Shown here in pieces: positions 1 through 5,867 of a stretch of DNA of 12,685 bases (its first letter is position 1; each line of letters opens with the position of its first letter). Under the pieces are notes generated by a model. It did not search any database. It was not told the DNA's origin and worked only from the letters and a program-made list of their open reading frames with translations. Origin of the DNA: Pseudomonadota bacterium (GTDB lineage: Bacteria; Myxococcota; Polyangia; Polyangiales; Polyangiaceae); contig JAEZYO010000883.1 of NCBI GenBank assembly GCA_023419055.1, forward strand, positions 1 through 12,685. The letters are read 5' to 3'. The position numbers and the translations under genes are program-made.

Positions 1-425
1 TCGGGGTGGTGGCTCACCAGCGACTCCACCCAGGCGACCTGGTCGTCGGAGACGATGCCGTCGCTGCCCTGCAGCGGATGCACGGTGTTGAGGCCGAGCA
101 CGAGGATCTCGTCGTCCGCGAAGACGCCGTTCAAGTCGTAAGGAAAATACTGGCGGTAGCGCCCGTAGGGGTCGAAGAGGCGCGAGACCGGGTGATACAC
201 CGGAGCGATGTCGTGATTGCCCGGGATGACGAGCCGCGGAAACGGCAAGCTGTCGAGGAAGTTACGGGCGCGCTCGAACTGCGAGGGTCGAGCGTCTTCG
301 GTCAGGTCCCCGGTGACCACGATCAGATCCGGGTCGAAATCGTCGAGCTCCTCGGCGAGCTCGAGCACGACAGGTTGGTCCGCGTCGTCGAAATGCAGGT
401 CGGAAATGTGCGCTAGCCGTCGCAT
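1..425 (-). CDS. Metallophosphoesterase, CpdA/Icc-like (paralog A, partial at window edge)
   Basis: The first 141 residues of a calcineurin-like phosphoesterase are visible and read leftward off the window. It starts at ATG 425-423 with MRRLAHISDLHF. The metal-binding motifs are in family order: DxH (D9, H11), GD (G39, D40) and GNHD (69-72). The later HH and GHxH motifs lie outside the window. Members of this class III family hydrolyse cyclic nucleotides or other phosphodiesters with two metal ions, usually in the cytoplasm. No signal peptide is seen. It aligns without gaps to the complete paralog at 939-1793, with about 76 of 141 residues identical by hand count, so the pair arose by gene duplication. 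The start is supported by the matching start of the paralog; I see no clear Shine-Dalgarno sequence. It is divergent from the dehydratase gene at 606, with a 180-bp spacer. The substrate cannot be told from sequence. Confidence 0.88.
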   Translation of the reverse strand, partial: MRRLAHISDLHFDDADQPVVLELAEELDDFDPDLIVVTGDLTEDARPSQFERARNFLDSLPFPRLVIPGNHDIAPVYHPVSRLFDPYGRYRQYFPYDLNGVFADDEILVLGLNTVHPLQGSDGIVSDDQVAWVESLVSHHP

Positions 426-605
426 GCTGACTGCGTGGAAGGAGATGCGCGCGGCGTACCACCGAGCGCCCGACCCACGTGTTCGGGGGAGCGTGGCGCG
501 CGAGCGCCGCGTCATTTCGCCATGGCGAGGCCGATGATCTCGAAAGGTCGGGGATTGTTCGGAGCGCGCTCGCGTGGCAAAGATCGGCGAAACGGAGGAG
601 ACGTC
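426..605. promoter_or_regulatory. Divergent intergenic spacer (phosphoesterase A / pterin dehydratase)
   Basis: This 180-bp spacer separates two divergent starts and must hold the promoters of both genes unless they are transcribed from further away. I could not identify convincing -35/-10 boxes. It contains a 10-bp palindrome GAGCGCGCTC (562-571). That is only weakly notable in DNA this rich in G and C. Confidence 0.35.
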
Positions 606-932
606 ATGTCGAGCCTGCTCTCTCAACATTCCGAACCGCTCGCGCAGGGTGCGCCCGCTCTCGATCCGGCAGTGATCGAAAAGCTTTCGAAAGAGGTGCC
701 CGGCTGGAAGGTGGAGGGCACGAAGCTCGTCAAGACCTTCGAGTTCTCGAACTTCCACGAGACGATGGCGTTCGTGAACGCGCTCGCCTACGTCGCGCAC
801 CGCGAAGATCATCACCCCGATCTCGAGGTCTCCTACGCGCGCTGCAAGGTGACCTACTGGACCCACACCGTCGGCGGGCTGAGCCAGAACGACTTCATCT
901 GCGCCGCCAAGGTCGACGCCCTCGTCGCGTAG
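606..932 (+). CDS. phhB: Pterin-4a-carbinolamine dehydratase (4a-hydroxytetrahydrobiopterin dehydratase)
   Basis: A 108-aa cytosolic enzyme of the PCD/DCoH family. It dehydrates 4a-hydroxytetrahydropterin, the product of aromatic amino acid hydroxylases, to quinonoid dihydropterin for cofactor recycling. Visible family marks are W24 in PGWKVEG, the FxFxNFxxxMxFV helix entry, the catalytic EDHHPD block around residues 63-68, TYWTHTVGGLSQNDF, and the terminal AAKVD. The length is normal for the family (about 95-115 aa). I chose ATG 606 because GGAGG at 594-598 sits 7 nt upstream and because the frame before it, open to 435, has no family similarity. No phenylalanine hydroxylase gene is visible in the window, so the pathway partner is elsewhere or the protein has a general pterin role. 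Its stop lies only 6 bp from the stop of the convergent phosphoesterase gene. Confidence 0.93.
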   Translation: MSSLLSQHSEPLAQGAPALDPAVIEKLSKEVPGWKVEGTKLVKTFEFSNFHETMAFVNALAYVAHREDHHPDLEVSYARCKVTYWTHTVGGLSQNDFICAAKVDALVA

Positions 933-938
933 CTCCCT

Positions 939-1793
939 TCAGCCGAGTACGGGCGCCGGGCTCACGTTCGCGCCTGCGTCGCTCCGGACATCGAGCTCGG
1001 TGTGCCAGCGACCGCTCGTGAGGCGGTATCCACCTACCGTCCCGCTCTGAAAGCGCTTGCCGTCCCAGGAGCGGAGGTCGACGATCACGTGCCCCGCGTC
1101 GATCAGGATGCGATTGTAGGCGTTCGGGAAGCCTCGGAGGCGCGTCGACGTCGCGGTGGACGCTTGAGCGAGCAAGAGCGAGCGATTTCGACCGACCTTC
1201 TGCGCGGCTGGACCGTTGTAGGCTTCGTGCAAGTGGCCGGTGAGCAGGAGCTGCACGCCGGCCCTATCGACCGCGTCGTAGAGCGCGCGCGCCCCGCGGA
1301 TGCGGTGCCGGAGTGGACGATCCGCCACCTCGGCGATGGGGTGGTGCGCGGCTACCACGTGAAAGCGATTCGGGTAGCGGAGCACGCACGCCTCGATCCA
1401 CGCGATCTGCTCGGGCGTGATGCGGCCCTCTTTCCAGCGCAGCGGATGCACGCTGTTGAGCCCCATCACGAGCAAGTCATCGTCCACGTACAGGCTGTCG
1501 AGCTCCTTCGAGAAGTACCGCTGGTAGAGCGCGTAGGGATCGAGCACTCGCGCGAGGGGGCGCCAGAGCGGCGCGATGTCGTGATTGCCGGGTACCACGA
1601 GGCGCGGGCACGTGAGGCCGTGCAGGAAAGCGCGAGCCTCTTCGAACTGCTCCGGGCGGGCGCGCTGGGTCAGGTCTCCGGTCACGATGCATAGGGTCGG
1701 GTCGAACTCGGCGAGATCCTCGGTGAGAGCGGCCACGAGGTTCCGATCGGTACGACCGAAATGGAGGTCCGAGATGTGAGCGAGTCGTTTCAT
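939..1793 (-). CDS. Metallophosphoesterase, CpdA/Icc-like (paralog B, complete)
   Basis: A 284-aa calcineurin-like phosphoesterase with all five metal and active-site blocks: D9-x-H11, G39-D40, G69-N70-H71-D72, H150-H151 and G186-H187-L188-H189. The family includes cAMP phosphodiesterases (CpdA/Icc) and other cytoplasmic phosphodiesterases. The length fits, and there is no signal peptide or membrane segment. I chose ATG 1793 because its sequence MKRLAHISDLHF matches the start of paralog A at 425. The frame stays open upstream to 1892, but that extra stretch has no family similarity. The last 40 or so residues (after SWDGKRF) are a variable tail. It converges with the pterin dehydratase gene (6 bp apart) and is divergent from the kinase-like gene at 1872. 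The fold is certain; the substrate is not. Confidence 0.92.
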   Translation of the reverse strand: MKRLAHISDLHFGRTDRNLVAALTEDLAEFDPTLCIVTGDLTQRARPEQFEEARAFLHGLTCPRLVVPGNHDIAPLWRPLARVLDPYALYQRYFSKELDSLYVDDDLLVMGLNSVHPLRWKEGRITPEQIAWIEACVLRYPNRFHVVAAHHPIAEVADRPLRHRIRGARALYDAVDRAGVQLLLTGHLHEAYNGPAAQKVGRNRSLLLAQASTATSTRLRGFPNAYNRILIDAGHVIVDLRSWDGKRFQSGTVGGYRLTSGRWHTELDVRSDAGANVSPAPVLG

Positions 1794-1871
1794 CGTGGAG
1801 CCGAACTCCGGCGTGCTGGCGAGCGGGGTCTCGTTGCACTTTTGGGCCTGAGGATTGCTTGTCAACGTCGC

Positions 1872-2876
1872 ATGCGGGCCCCGTTCCACCACTCACGTCG
1901 CTCATCTCCCCTCGAAAAGGCGATCGAAGAGGTCAGGGCCGAGTTCGAGCCGAGTCATTTCGCCACTGTCGAGGCGGCACTGTTGCGTCCGACCGACGTG
2001 GAAGCGACGCGCGCCGGGACCAAGCCACTCTACGGGCTGAGCGACGATAGGGGCCGCCGCTACGCGCTCAAGCTGGGTCGACCGGAGCTCATGGCAGCCG
2101 AGCAGGCGGCGTACGAGCTCCGGCGGCTGGGTCAGCGGCCATGCCTCCCTTCGCGCATCATCGACATCGAGCTCGAGGGTCAGGGGCGCGTGACGGGGCT
2201 CTTGAAGCCGTTCGTCGAGTTCGAGATCGAGCGCGAGCTCGACGCGGACACGCAGAGCTGGTCCGAGCTTCAACGCAGCGTGATCCTGCTCGAGCACGCT
2301 TGGGAGTGGCTGCTCGACAACTCGGACACCAACACCAGCCAATATGCGTTGGTCGGCCCAGAAGACTACCCGCTCAACATCGACTGGGATCGGTCCTTTT
2401 CGACGGAAGCCCGCTCCACGCTCTCGCGCTTCGACAAGTACAAGATCATCTTGCCGAACGCGCGAACCTTCCTCTACTCGGACTACGTCGAGGGCAAGGT
2501 CGATCTACCGTTCTCGGTCCTTTACGCCGAAGCGCGCCGCATCCGACGTCTTCCCGTCAGCGGGGTGCGCCGCATCCTCGAGCGTTACGCCCGCGTCCGC
2601 TACGAAGAGGACCCGGCGGAAGGCGAAGCCTTCATCGAACGCGTGCTCTCGCGGCAGCGCAGCATCGAGACGGATTTCAGGCGCTTCGCGCGCGACCTCC
2701 TGAGCGAGCGCCTCGCGCTCAGCGTGGTGCCGGAGACGACGCCGAGCGCGCGGGTCCGTCAGGGGATGGTCCTGGTCTGGAATCGCGGCCAGCACGTGTT
2801 CCAGCGCTTCTCACGCGGGCCCATCGGGACCGGCGGGCGGAAGGCGCTGCGGGCGGTGCGCTCGAGGCTCTGGTAG
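1872..2876 (+). CDS. Putative HipA/PI4-kinase-like fold protein (orphan)
   Basis: A 334-aa protein without signal peptide or membrane segment. A lysine in a beta-strand-like YALKLG (K67) followed by E77 in an alpha-helical AAEQAA resembles the ATP-anchoring Lys/Glu pair of kinases. Next comes LLDNSDTNTSQYAL (148-160), where D152 and N154 resemble the catalytic loop of HipA and phosphatidylinositol-4-kinase-like proteins. IDWDRSF (170-176) then sits where those families carry the metal-binding Asp before the activation segment. The C-terminal 130 residues are helical and basic. This order supports a diverged kinase fold, but I do not recognise a named subfamily and the substrate is unknown. 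No HipB-like DNA-binding partner is adjacent. The start is uncertain: ATG 1872 lacks a good ribosome site, and in-frame TTG 1842 is an alternative. The gene converges on the anti-sigma-like gene with 5 bp between stops. Confidence 0.72.
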   Translation: MRAPFHHSRRSSPLEKAIEEVRAEFEPSHFATVEAALLRPTDVEATRAGTKPLYGLSDDRGRRYALKLGRPELMAAEQAAYELRRLGQRPCLPSRIIDIELEGQGRVTGLLKPFVEFEIERELDADTQSWSELQRSVILLEHAWEWLLDNSDTNTSQYALVGPEDYPLNIDWDRSFSTEARSTLSRFDKYKIILPNARTFLYSDYVEGKVDLPFSVLYAEARRIRRLPVSGVRRILERYARVRYEEDPAEGEAFIERVLSRQRSIETDFRRFARDLLSERLALSVVPETTPSARVRQGMVLVWNRGQHVFQRFSRGPIGTGGRKALRAVRSRLW

Positions 2877-2881
2877 AGTTT

Positions 2882-4000
2882 TCACCGGGCCGGCTGCGGC
2901 GAGCCCACGAAATCGAGCCCGAAGGTGACGCTGGCTTCCTTGCCGCTTTCGAGAGCGGACCAGCGGAGCGCCTGGGCGCGCTCTCGATCGAGCGGGCCGA
3001 GCACCAGGGCGAAGCGCTTGCCCGGCTGGCTCGTTTCGTAGACGCGCGGCTCGATACCCTGGAAATCGAACTCGGAGCGGCGAGCGACGAGCTCCGGCAG
3101 CGAGGCTTCACGAGCGAGCTCGACGAAGTGGGTTTGCTCGACGAAGGCGGAGACGCGGCCCACGATCTCGTTCCCGGCGCGGAGCTGGATCGCAAGCCCC
3201 TTGCACATCACCTCGGGTGACGCGACGACCGGGTGAGACCAGGAGGCGAGCGCTTCGGTCGAGCCCTGACGGCGCACCTCGACGCGCAACCCCGAGAGCA
3301 AATCTTGCGCGGAGCTGATGCGGCCGAGCAGGCGCCAGGTCTCGTCCGTGGTGCCCGTCGAGAGCGCCGGCAGGCAAGCAGCCGGAGCGCCAGGGGCGAC
3401 GACGCAGAGCTCGAGAGCGGGTGTGCGGTCCGGTTCGAGCACCCTCTCCGCCCCCGGAGCGAGGATCATCGAGCCGAGCCGCAGCCGATACGGGCCGTCA
3501 CTCGCGTTCGCGGCCGCGTTGCACTCGATGCAACGCTGACCGGAGGGACACTGCGCGAACGCCGCTGGAGCCTTGCTGCACTCGGCGCCGCCGCAGCACT
3601 CGGCGCTGCACGGTTTGGCCACGAGGGGCACGGGTTTCTCGGGAACGCGCGCGCTCGAGCTCGTGCTCGCGCTCGGGCGAACGAGATCGCGACCCGCTCC
3701 GGTCAAGTCGTGCTGCCGTTCGGGGCTCGTGAGAAGGAGCAAGAAGGTGGCGGCTGCAGCGCCGAGGAGCCCGGCGGTAGCGTACCCGAGCCAGGGTCGG
3801 GGCTTCACGCTCGGGGATGAGCGACGTCCGCGGTAGCTCCGGAGCGAAGCGGGTAGCTCGAGGTCGTCACCTTCGAGCTCGCGTTCGGCGGCGAGCACTT
3901 CTTCGTCGCTGGTCGGGATCAGATCGCCGCGGTCGCGGAGCGCTCTCACGACGTCCCGCTCGAGGGCCTCGTCGTCCCTGTCGTCTCGGCTCGAGGTCAC
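2882..4000 (-). CDS. Cys-rich single-pass membrane protein, probable anti-sigma partner/sensor
   Basis: A 372-aa protein translated from GTG 4000-3998, which overlaps the sigma-factor stop codon as GTGA, so translation of the two is probably coupled. The N-terminal 69 residues are charged and predicted cytoplasmic. One transmembrane helix follows (about 70-91), then a Ser/Pro linker and a large outer domain. That domain opens with seven cysteines between 131 and 160 (C131, C135, C136, C141, C151, C157, C160) and has further ones at 199, 209 and 266. The family role suggested by position is anti-sigma factor: the cytoplasmic part would hold the ECF sigma factor and the outer part would sense the envelope. 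The classical HxxxCxxC zinc anti-sigma motif is absent, so this role rests on context and topology. It could instead be a sigma-coupled envelope protein that does not bind the sigma factor. Confidence 0.82.
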   Translation of the reverse strand: MTSSRDDRDDEALERDVVRALRDRGDLIPTSDEEVLAAERELEGDDLELPASLRSYRGRRSSPSVKPRPWLGYATAGLLGAAAATFLLLLTSPERQHDLTGAGRDLVRPSASTSSSARVPEKPVPLVAKPCSAECCGGAECSKAPAAFAQCPSGQRCIECNAAANASDGPYRLRLGSMILAPGAERVLEPDRTPALELCVVAPGAPAACLPALSTGTTDETWRLLGRISSAQDLLSGLRVEVRRQGSTEALASWSHPVVASPEVMCKGLAIQLRAGNEIVGRVSAFVEQTHFVELAREASLPELVARRSEFDFQGIEPRVYETSQPGKRFALVLGPLDRERAQALRWSALESGKEASVTFGLDFVGSPQPAR

Positions 4001-4686
4001 GGATCCTCCGCTTCTGCGCTCGCCGGAGCGCGCGCGCTGAGCATTTCTCGAAGCTTTTTCATGGCGCGGCTCCGGATCGCGCGGATGTTCTCGCCGGTGG
4101 TGCCCCAGCGGGTCGCGAGCTCGGCGGCGACGGCGTTCGGGAGGCGCTGATGCTCCTCGCCCGGGCGATGGTAGAGCGCCGAGACGCGGAGCACGTCGCG
4201 CTCGCGCTCGCTCAGCTCCTCGAGAGCGGCGCGCACGAGCTCACGCCGAGGAGAGCGAGACGAGCGCGGAGCGTCCTCGTCGCGACCCGGCACGGTCTCG
4301 AGGAACGGTGAGGCAGCGAACTCGCGACGACCCTCGAGCCAATCGGCGAGCAGGTTCTGCGCGATGCGCCCGAGCCAGCCGCGCGCGCGGCGCGAGAGCT
4401 CCTCGTCGTCCGCGCAGTCACCGCGCGTGAACGTGTGAGCGCGCTCGAAGGCGCGAAAGAACGTCTCCTGCACGAGATCTTCGACCTCGGCCCCCGTGAG
4501 CGCGAGCGGGCCTTTCGCTCGGCGCATCAGCACCGCGTACAGGTAGCGCGCGTGTCGCTCGTAGAACTCCGCCTCCGCTCGCCGCGCCTGGAACGGATCG
4601 ACCTTGCGCGCGCTCACCCGCTCGAGGAGCTCGGCGTCCGACGGTGGAGGCGGATTCGGGGGCAAGGGAGCGGCCGAAGATATCAT
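3997..4686 (-). CDS. ECF-family RNA polymerase sigma factor
   Basis: A 229-aa sigma-70-family protein of the extracytoplasmic-function type. Region 2 spans about 38-115: FYERHARYLYAVLMRR, then the core-binding EVEDLVQETFFRAFERAHTF, then ARGWLGRIAQNLLADWLEGRR. Region 4 spans about 150-215: ALEELSERERDVLRVSALY, with a helix-turn-helix ending in RAIRSRAMKKLREML. The linker between them is Asp/Arg/Ser-rich, and a Pro-rich leader of about 15 residues precedes region 2. It directs RNA polymerase to a small regulon and is usually held by a co-transcribed anti-sigma factor. Here the next gene overlaps its stop by 4 nt (GTGA). ATG 4686 is the only start that keeps region 2 intact with a leader; a purine-rich GGGAG lies about 17 nt upstream. 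It is divergent from the deacetylase gene. Confidence 0.93.
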   Translation of the reverse strand: MISSAAPLPPNPPPPSDAELLERVSARKVDPFQARRAEAEFYERHARYLYAVLMRRAKGPLALTGAEVEDLVQETFFRAFERAHTFTRGDCADDEELSRRARGWLGRIAQNLLADWLEGRREFAASPFLETVPGRDEDAPRSSRSPRRELVRAALEELSERERDVLRVSALYHRPGEEHQRLPNAVAAELATRWGTTGENIRAIRSRAMKKLREMLSARAPASAEAEDP

Positions 4687-4789
4687 GACGAGGACGTCCG
4701 TCTCCCTCTCCTACGCCGAAGCGTGACAGCGCGAATCCAGCAAGATTTTCGCCGGAGCGTCGTCACGGATCCCCGTAGCCCGAGGCAAG
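4687..4789. promoter_or_regulatory. Divergent promoter region, sigma factor / deacetylase
   Basis: This 103-bp spacer lies between the ECF sigma start and the deacetylase start. It holds a repeated decamer GCCGRAGCGT (4715-4724 and 4751-4760, 36 bp apart) and an inverted pair CGTGAC (4722-4727) / GTCACG (4762-4767). ECF sigma genes are often self-regulated, so these are candidate sites for it or for another regulator. I could not match a known ECF -35/-10 pair. Confidence 0.35.
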
Positions 4790-5782
4790 ATGAACCGACG
4801 TCTCTTCCTCGTGGGTACGGCTCTCGGCGTTCTCGGCACGGTGCAATCGGCGCAGGCGGACGAAGCGCCGAGCTGCTCCCTCGACGCTCGCTATCCCGGC
4901 TTCTACTCGAGCGATTTCGCGCCGCGCGGCGAGGTGGTGCTCACGTTCGACGACGGGCCGCACCCCGGCGCCACCCCGAAGGTGCTCGACGCGCTGAAGA
5001 AGCACGGCATGGTCGCGACCTTCTTCGTCGTCGGCCACTCGATCACGCAGCAGACCTATCCGCTGATCCAACGCATGGTGAACGAAGGGCATACGCTCGG
5101 GACGCACAGCTACGATCACGACATCCACCTCGCGACGCGACGCGGACCCGGCGCCGTCGATTACATCGTGGGCCAGTACCTGATCGCGCACCTGTGCATC
5201 GAGATCGCGTTGCTCGCGCGCTCGGCGGAGCACTTCTCCGAGCTTTACCAGAGCGTCTTCGAGCGCAAGGCGGGCCTTCACCTCTCGACCAGCGAGCTCG
5301 GAAAGAACTTTCAGAAATACGAGGAGAACCACCGCCGTCTTCTCACGCAAATGGGTTACGCGGAGGGGGAGCGGCCTTACCCGCTCCTCTACGCGCGCCC
5401 GCCAGGTGGCATTCCGTACCTCGGCAACTGGGGCGCCGATCTGCGCGTTCAGCACGAAAAGGCGCTCGAAAAGCTCGGGCTCCTCAACGTGCTCTGGCAC
5501 GGCGGGGCCGGTGACACCGACCGGGAGCGAGCCGGCGACTACGGCTTCCTGGTCGGCAACTTGCGCTACGCGTCGCGGCGCGGCGGCATCTTGCTCCTGC
5601 ACGACCAAATCAAGAAGGACGCGCTCGGCGACGCCCTGGCTCGCATGGCGGCGGATCCGGAGATCGAGGTGGTCCCTCTCGAGCGATGCGTGGAGCGCAA
5701 GTTCGCCTGCGGTGAGCGGGCGCTGCGGCTCGCGCTTGCGGCCTCGACGAAGCCTGGGGCGACGCTTCTGGCCGGACGCTGA
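4790..5782 (+). CDS. Exported polysaccharide deacetylase (NodB/CE4 domain)
   Basis: A 330-aa metal-dependent deacetylase that removes acetyl groups from chitin-, peptidoglycan- or exopolysaccharide-type sugars. CE4 motifs are in order: TFDDGPH (52-58, catalytic D54 and metal ligand D55), HSYDH (metal ligands H106 and H110), RPPGG (203-207) and LLLHD (268-272, catalytic H271). The first 23 residues form a signal peptide ending AQA before DEAPS. It begins NRRLFLVG, resembling a twin-arginine (Tat) signal. About 93 residues separate H110 from R203, longer than the usual spacing of about 40, so a helical insert of roughly 50 residues (about 120-175) is present. Start ATG 4790 is set by the signal peptide and a GAGG at 4782-4785. 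The protein probably acts in the periplasm on envelope glycans. It is divergent from the ECF sigma operon, which may regulate it. Confidence 0.92.
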   Translation: MNRRLFLVGTALGVLGTVQSAQADEAPSCSLDARYPGFYSSDFAPRGEVVLTFDDGPHPGATPKVLDALKKHGMVATFFVVGHSITQQTYPLIQRMVNEGHTLGTHSYDHDIHLATRRGPGAVDYIVGQYLIAHLCIEIALLARSAEHFSELYQSVFERKAGLHLSTSELGKNFQKYEENHRRLLTQMGYAEGERPYPLLYARPPGGIPYLGNWGADLRVQHEKALEKLGLLNVLWHGGAGDTDRERAGDYGFLVGNLRYASRRGGILLLHDQIKKDALGDALARMAADPEIEVVPLERCVERKFACGERALRLALAASTKPGATLLAGR

Positions 5783-5790
5783 GTCGGGTG

Positions 5791-5834
5791 CTTAGCGACC
5801 TTTTAGGATCCGCGTAGCGAGGTCTTAGCGTCCG
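5791..5834 (+). repeat. Four tandem 11-bp direct repeats (candidate operator array)
   Basis: Four consecutive 11-mers are laid end to end: CTTAGCGACCT (5791-5801), TTTAGGATCCG (5802-5812), CGTAGCGAGGT (5813-5823) and CTTAGCGTCCG (5824-5834). TAG occupies columns 3-5 in all four, and C at columns 1, 6 and 9-10 is conserved in three. An 11-bp period is about one DNA turn, as in direct-repeat sites of OmpR/PhoB-type response regulators. The array ends 33 bp before the start of the lipoprotein gene. Confidence 0.6.
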
Positions 5835-5850
5835 CCGTTCCGTAGAACGG
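5835..5850 (+). promoter_or_regulatory. Small perfect hairpin in the lipoprotein leader
   Basis: CCGTTC (5835-5840) pairs perfectly with GAACGG (5845-5850) across a 4-nt CGTA loop. It directly follows the 11-bp repeat array and ends 7 nt before the GGAG ribosome site. No T-run follows, so it is not a standard intrinsic terminator for the deacetylase gene. It could be a leader hairpin that affects translation, or a regulator half-site pair. Confidence 0.35.
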
Positions 5851-5867
5851 GCAAAACGGAGACCATC

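Noticed and set aside
1872..2876. HipBA toxin-antitoxin locus
   Set aside because: No small HTH gene adjoins it. The upstream neighbour is a divergent phosphoesterase and the downstream neighbour is convergent.
2141..3220. A 359-aa plus-strand frame overlapping the kinase-like and anti-sigma-like genes
   Set aside because: It spans the 3' ends of two convergent genes, is strongly Arg/Ala-rich and has no domain motifs.
2882..4000. Zinc-binding anti-sigma (ZAS) factor
   Set aside because: No HxxxCxxC motif occurs in the cytoplasmic part. All cysteines lie beyond the membrane helix.
4435..5514. A 359-aa plus-strand frame across the sigma/deacetylase divergent spacer
   Set aside because: It overlaps the CE4 motifs in another frame and its product is low-complexity and basic.
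5835..5850. Intrinsic terminator after the deacetylase gene
   Set aside because: The hairpin has only 6 bp and no T-run follows it. It also sits directly in the leader of the next gene.
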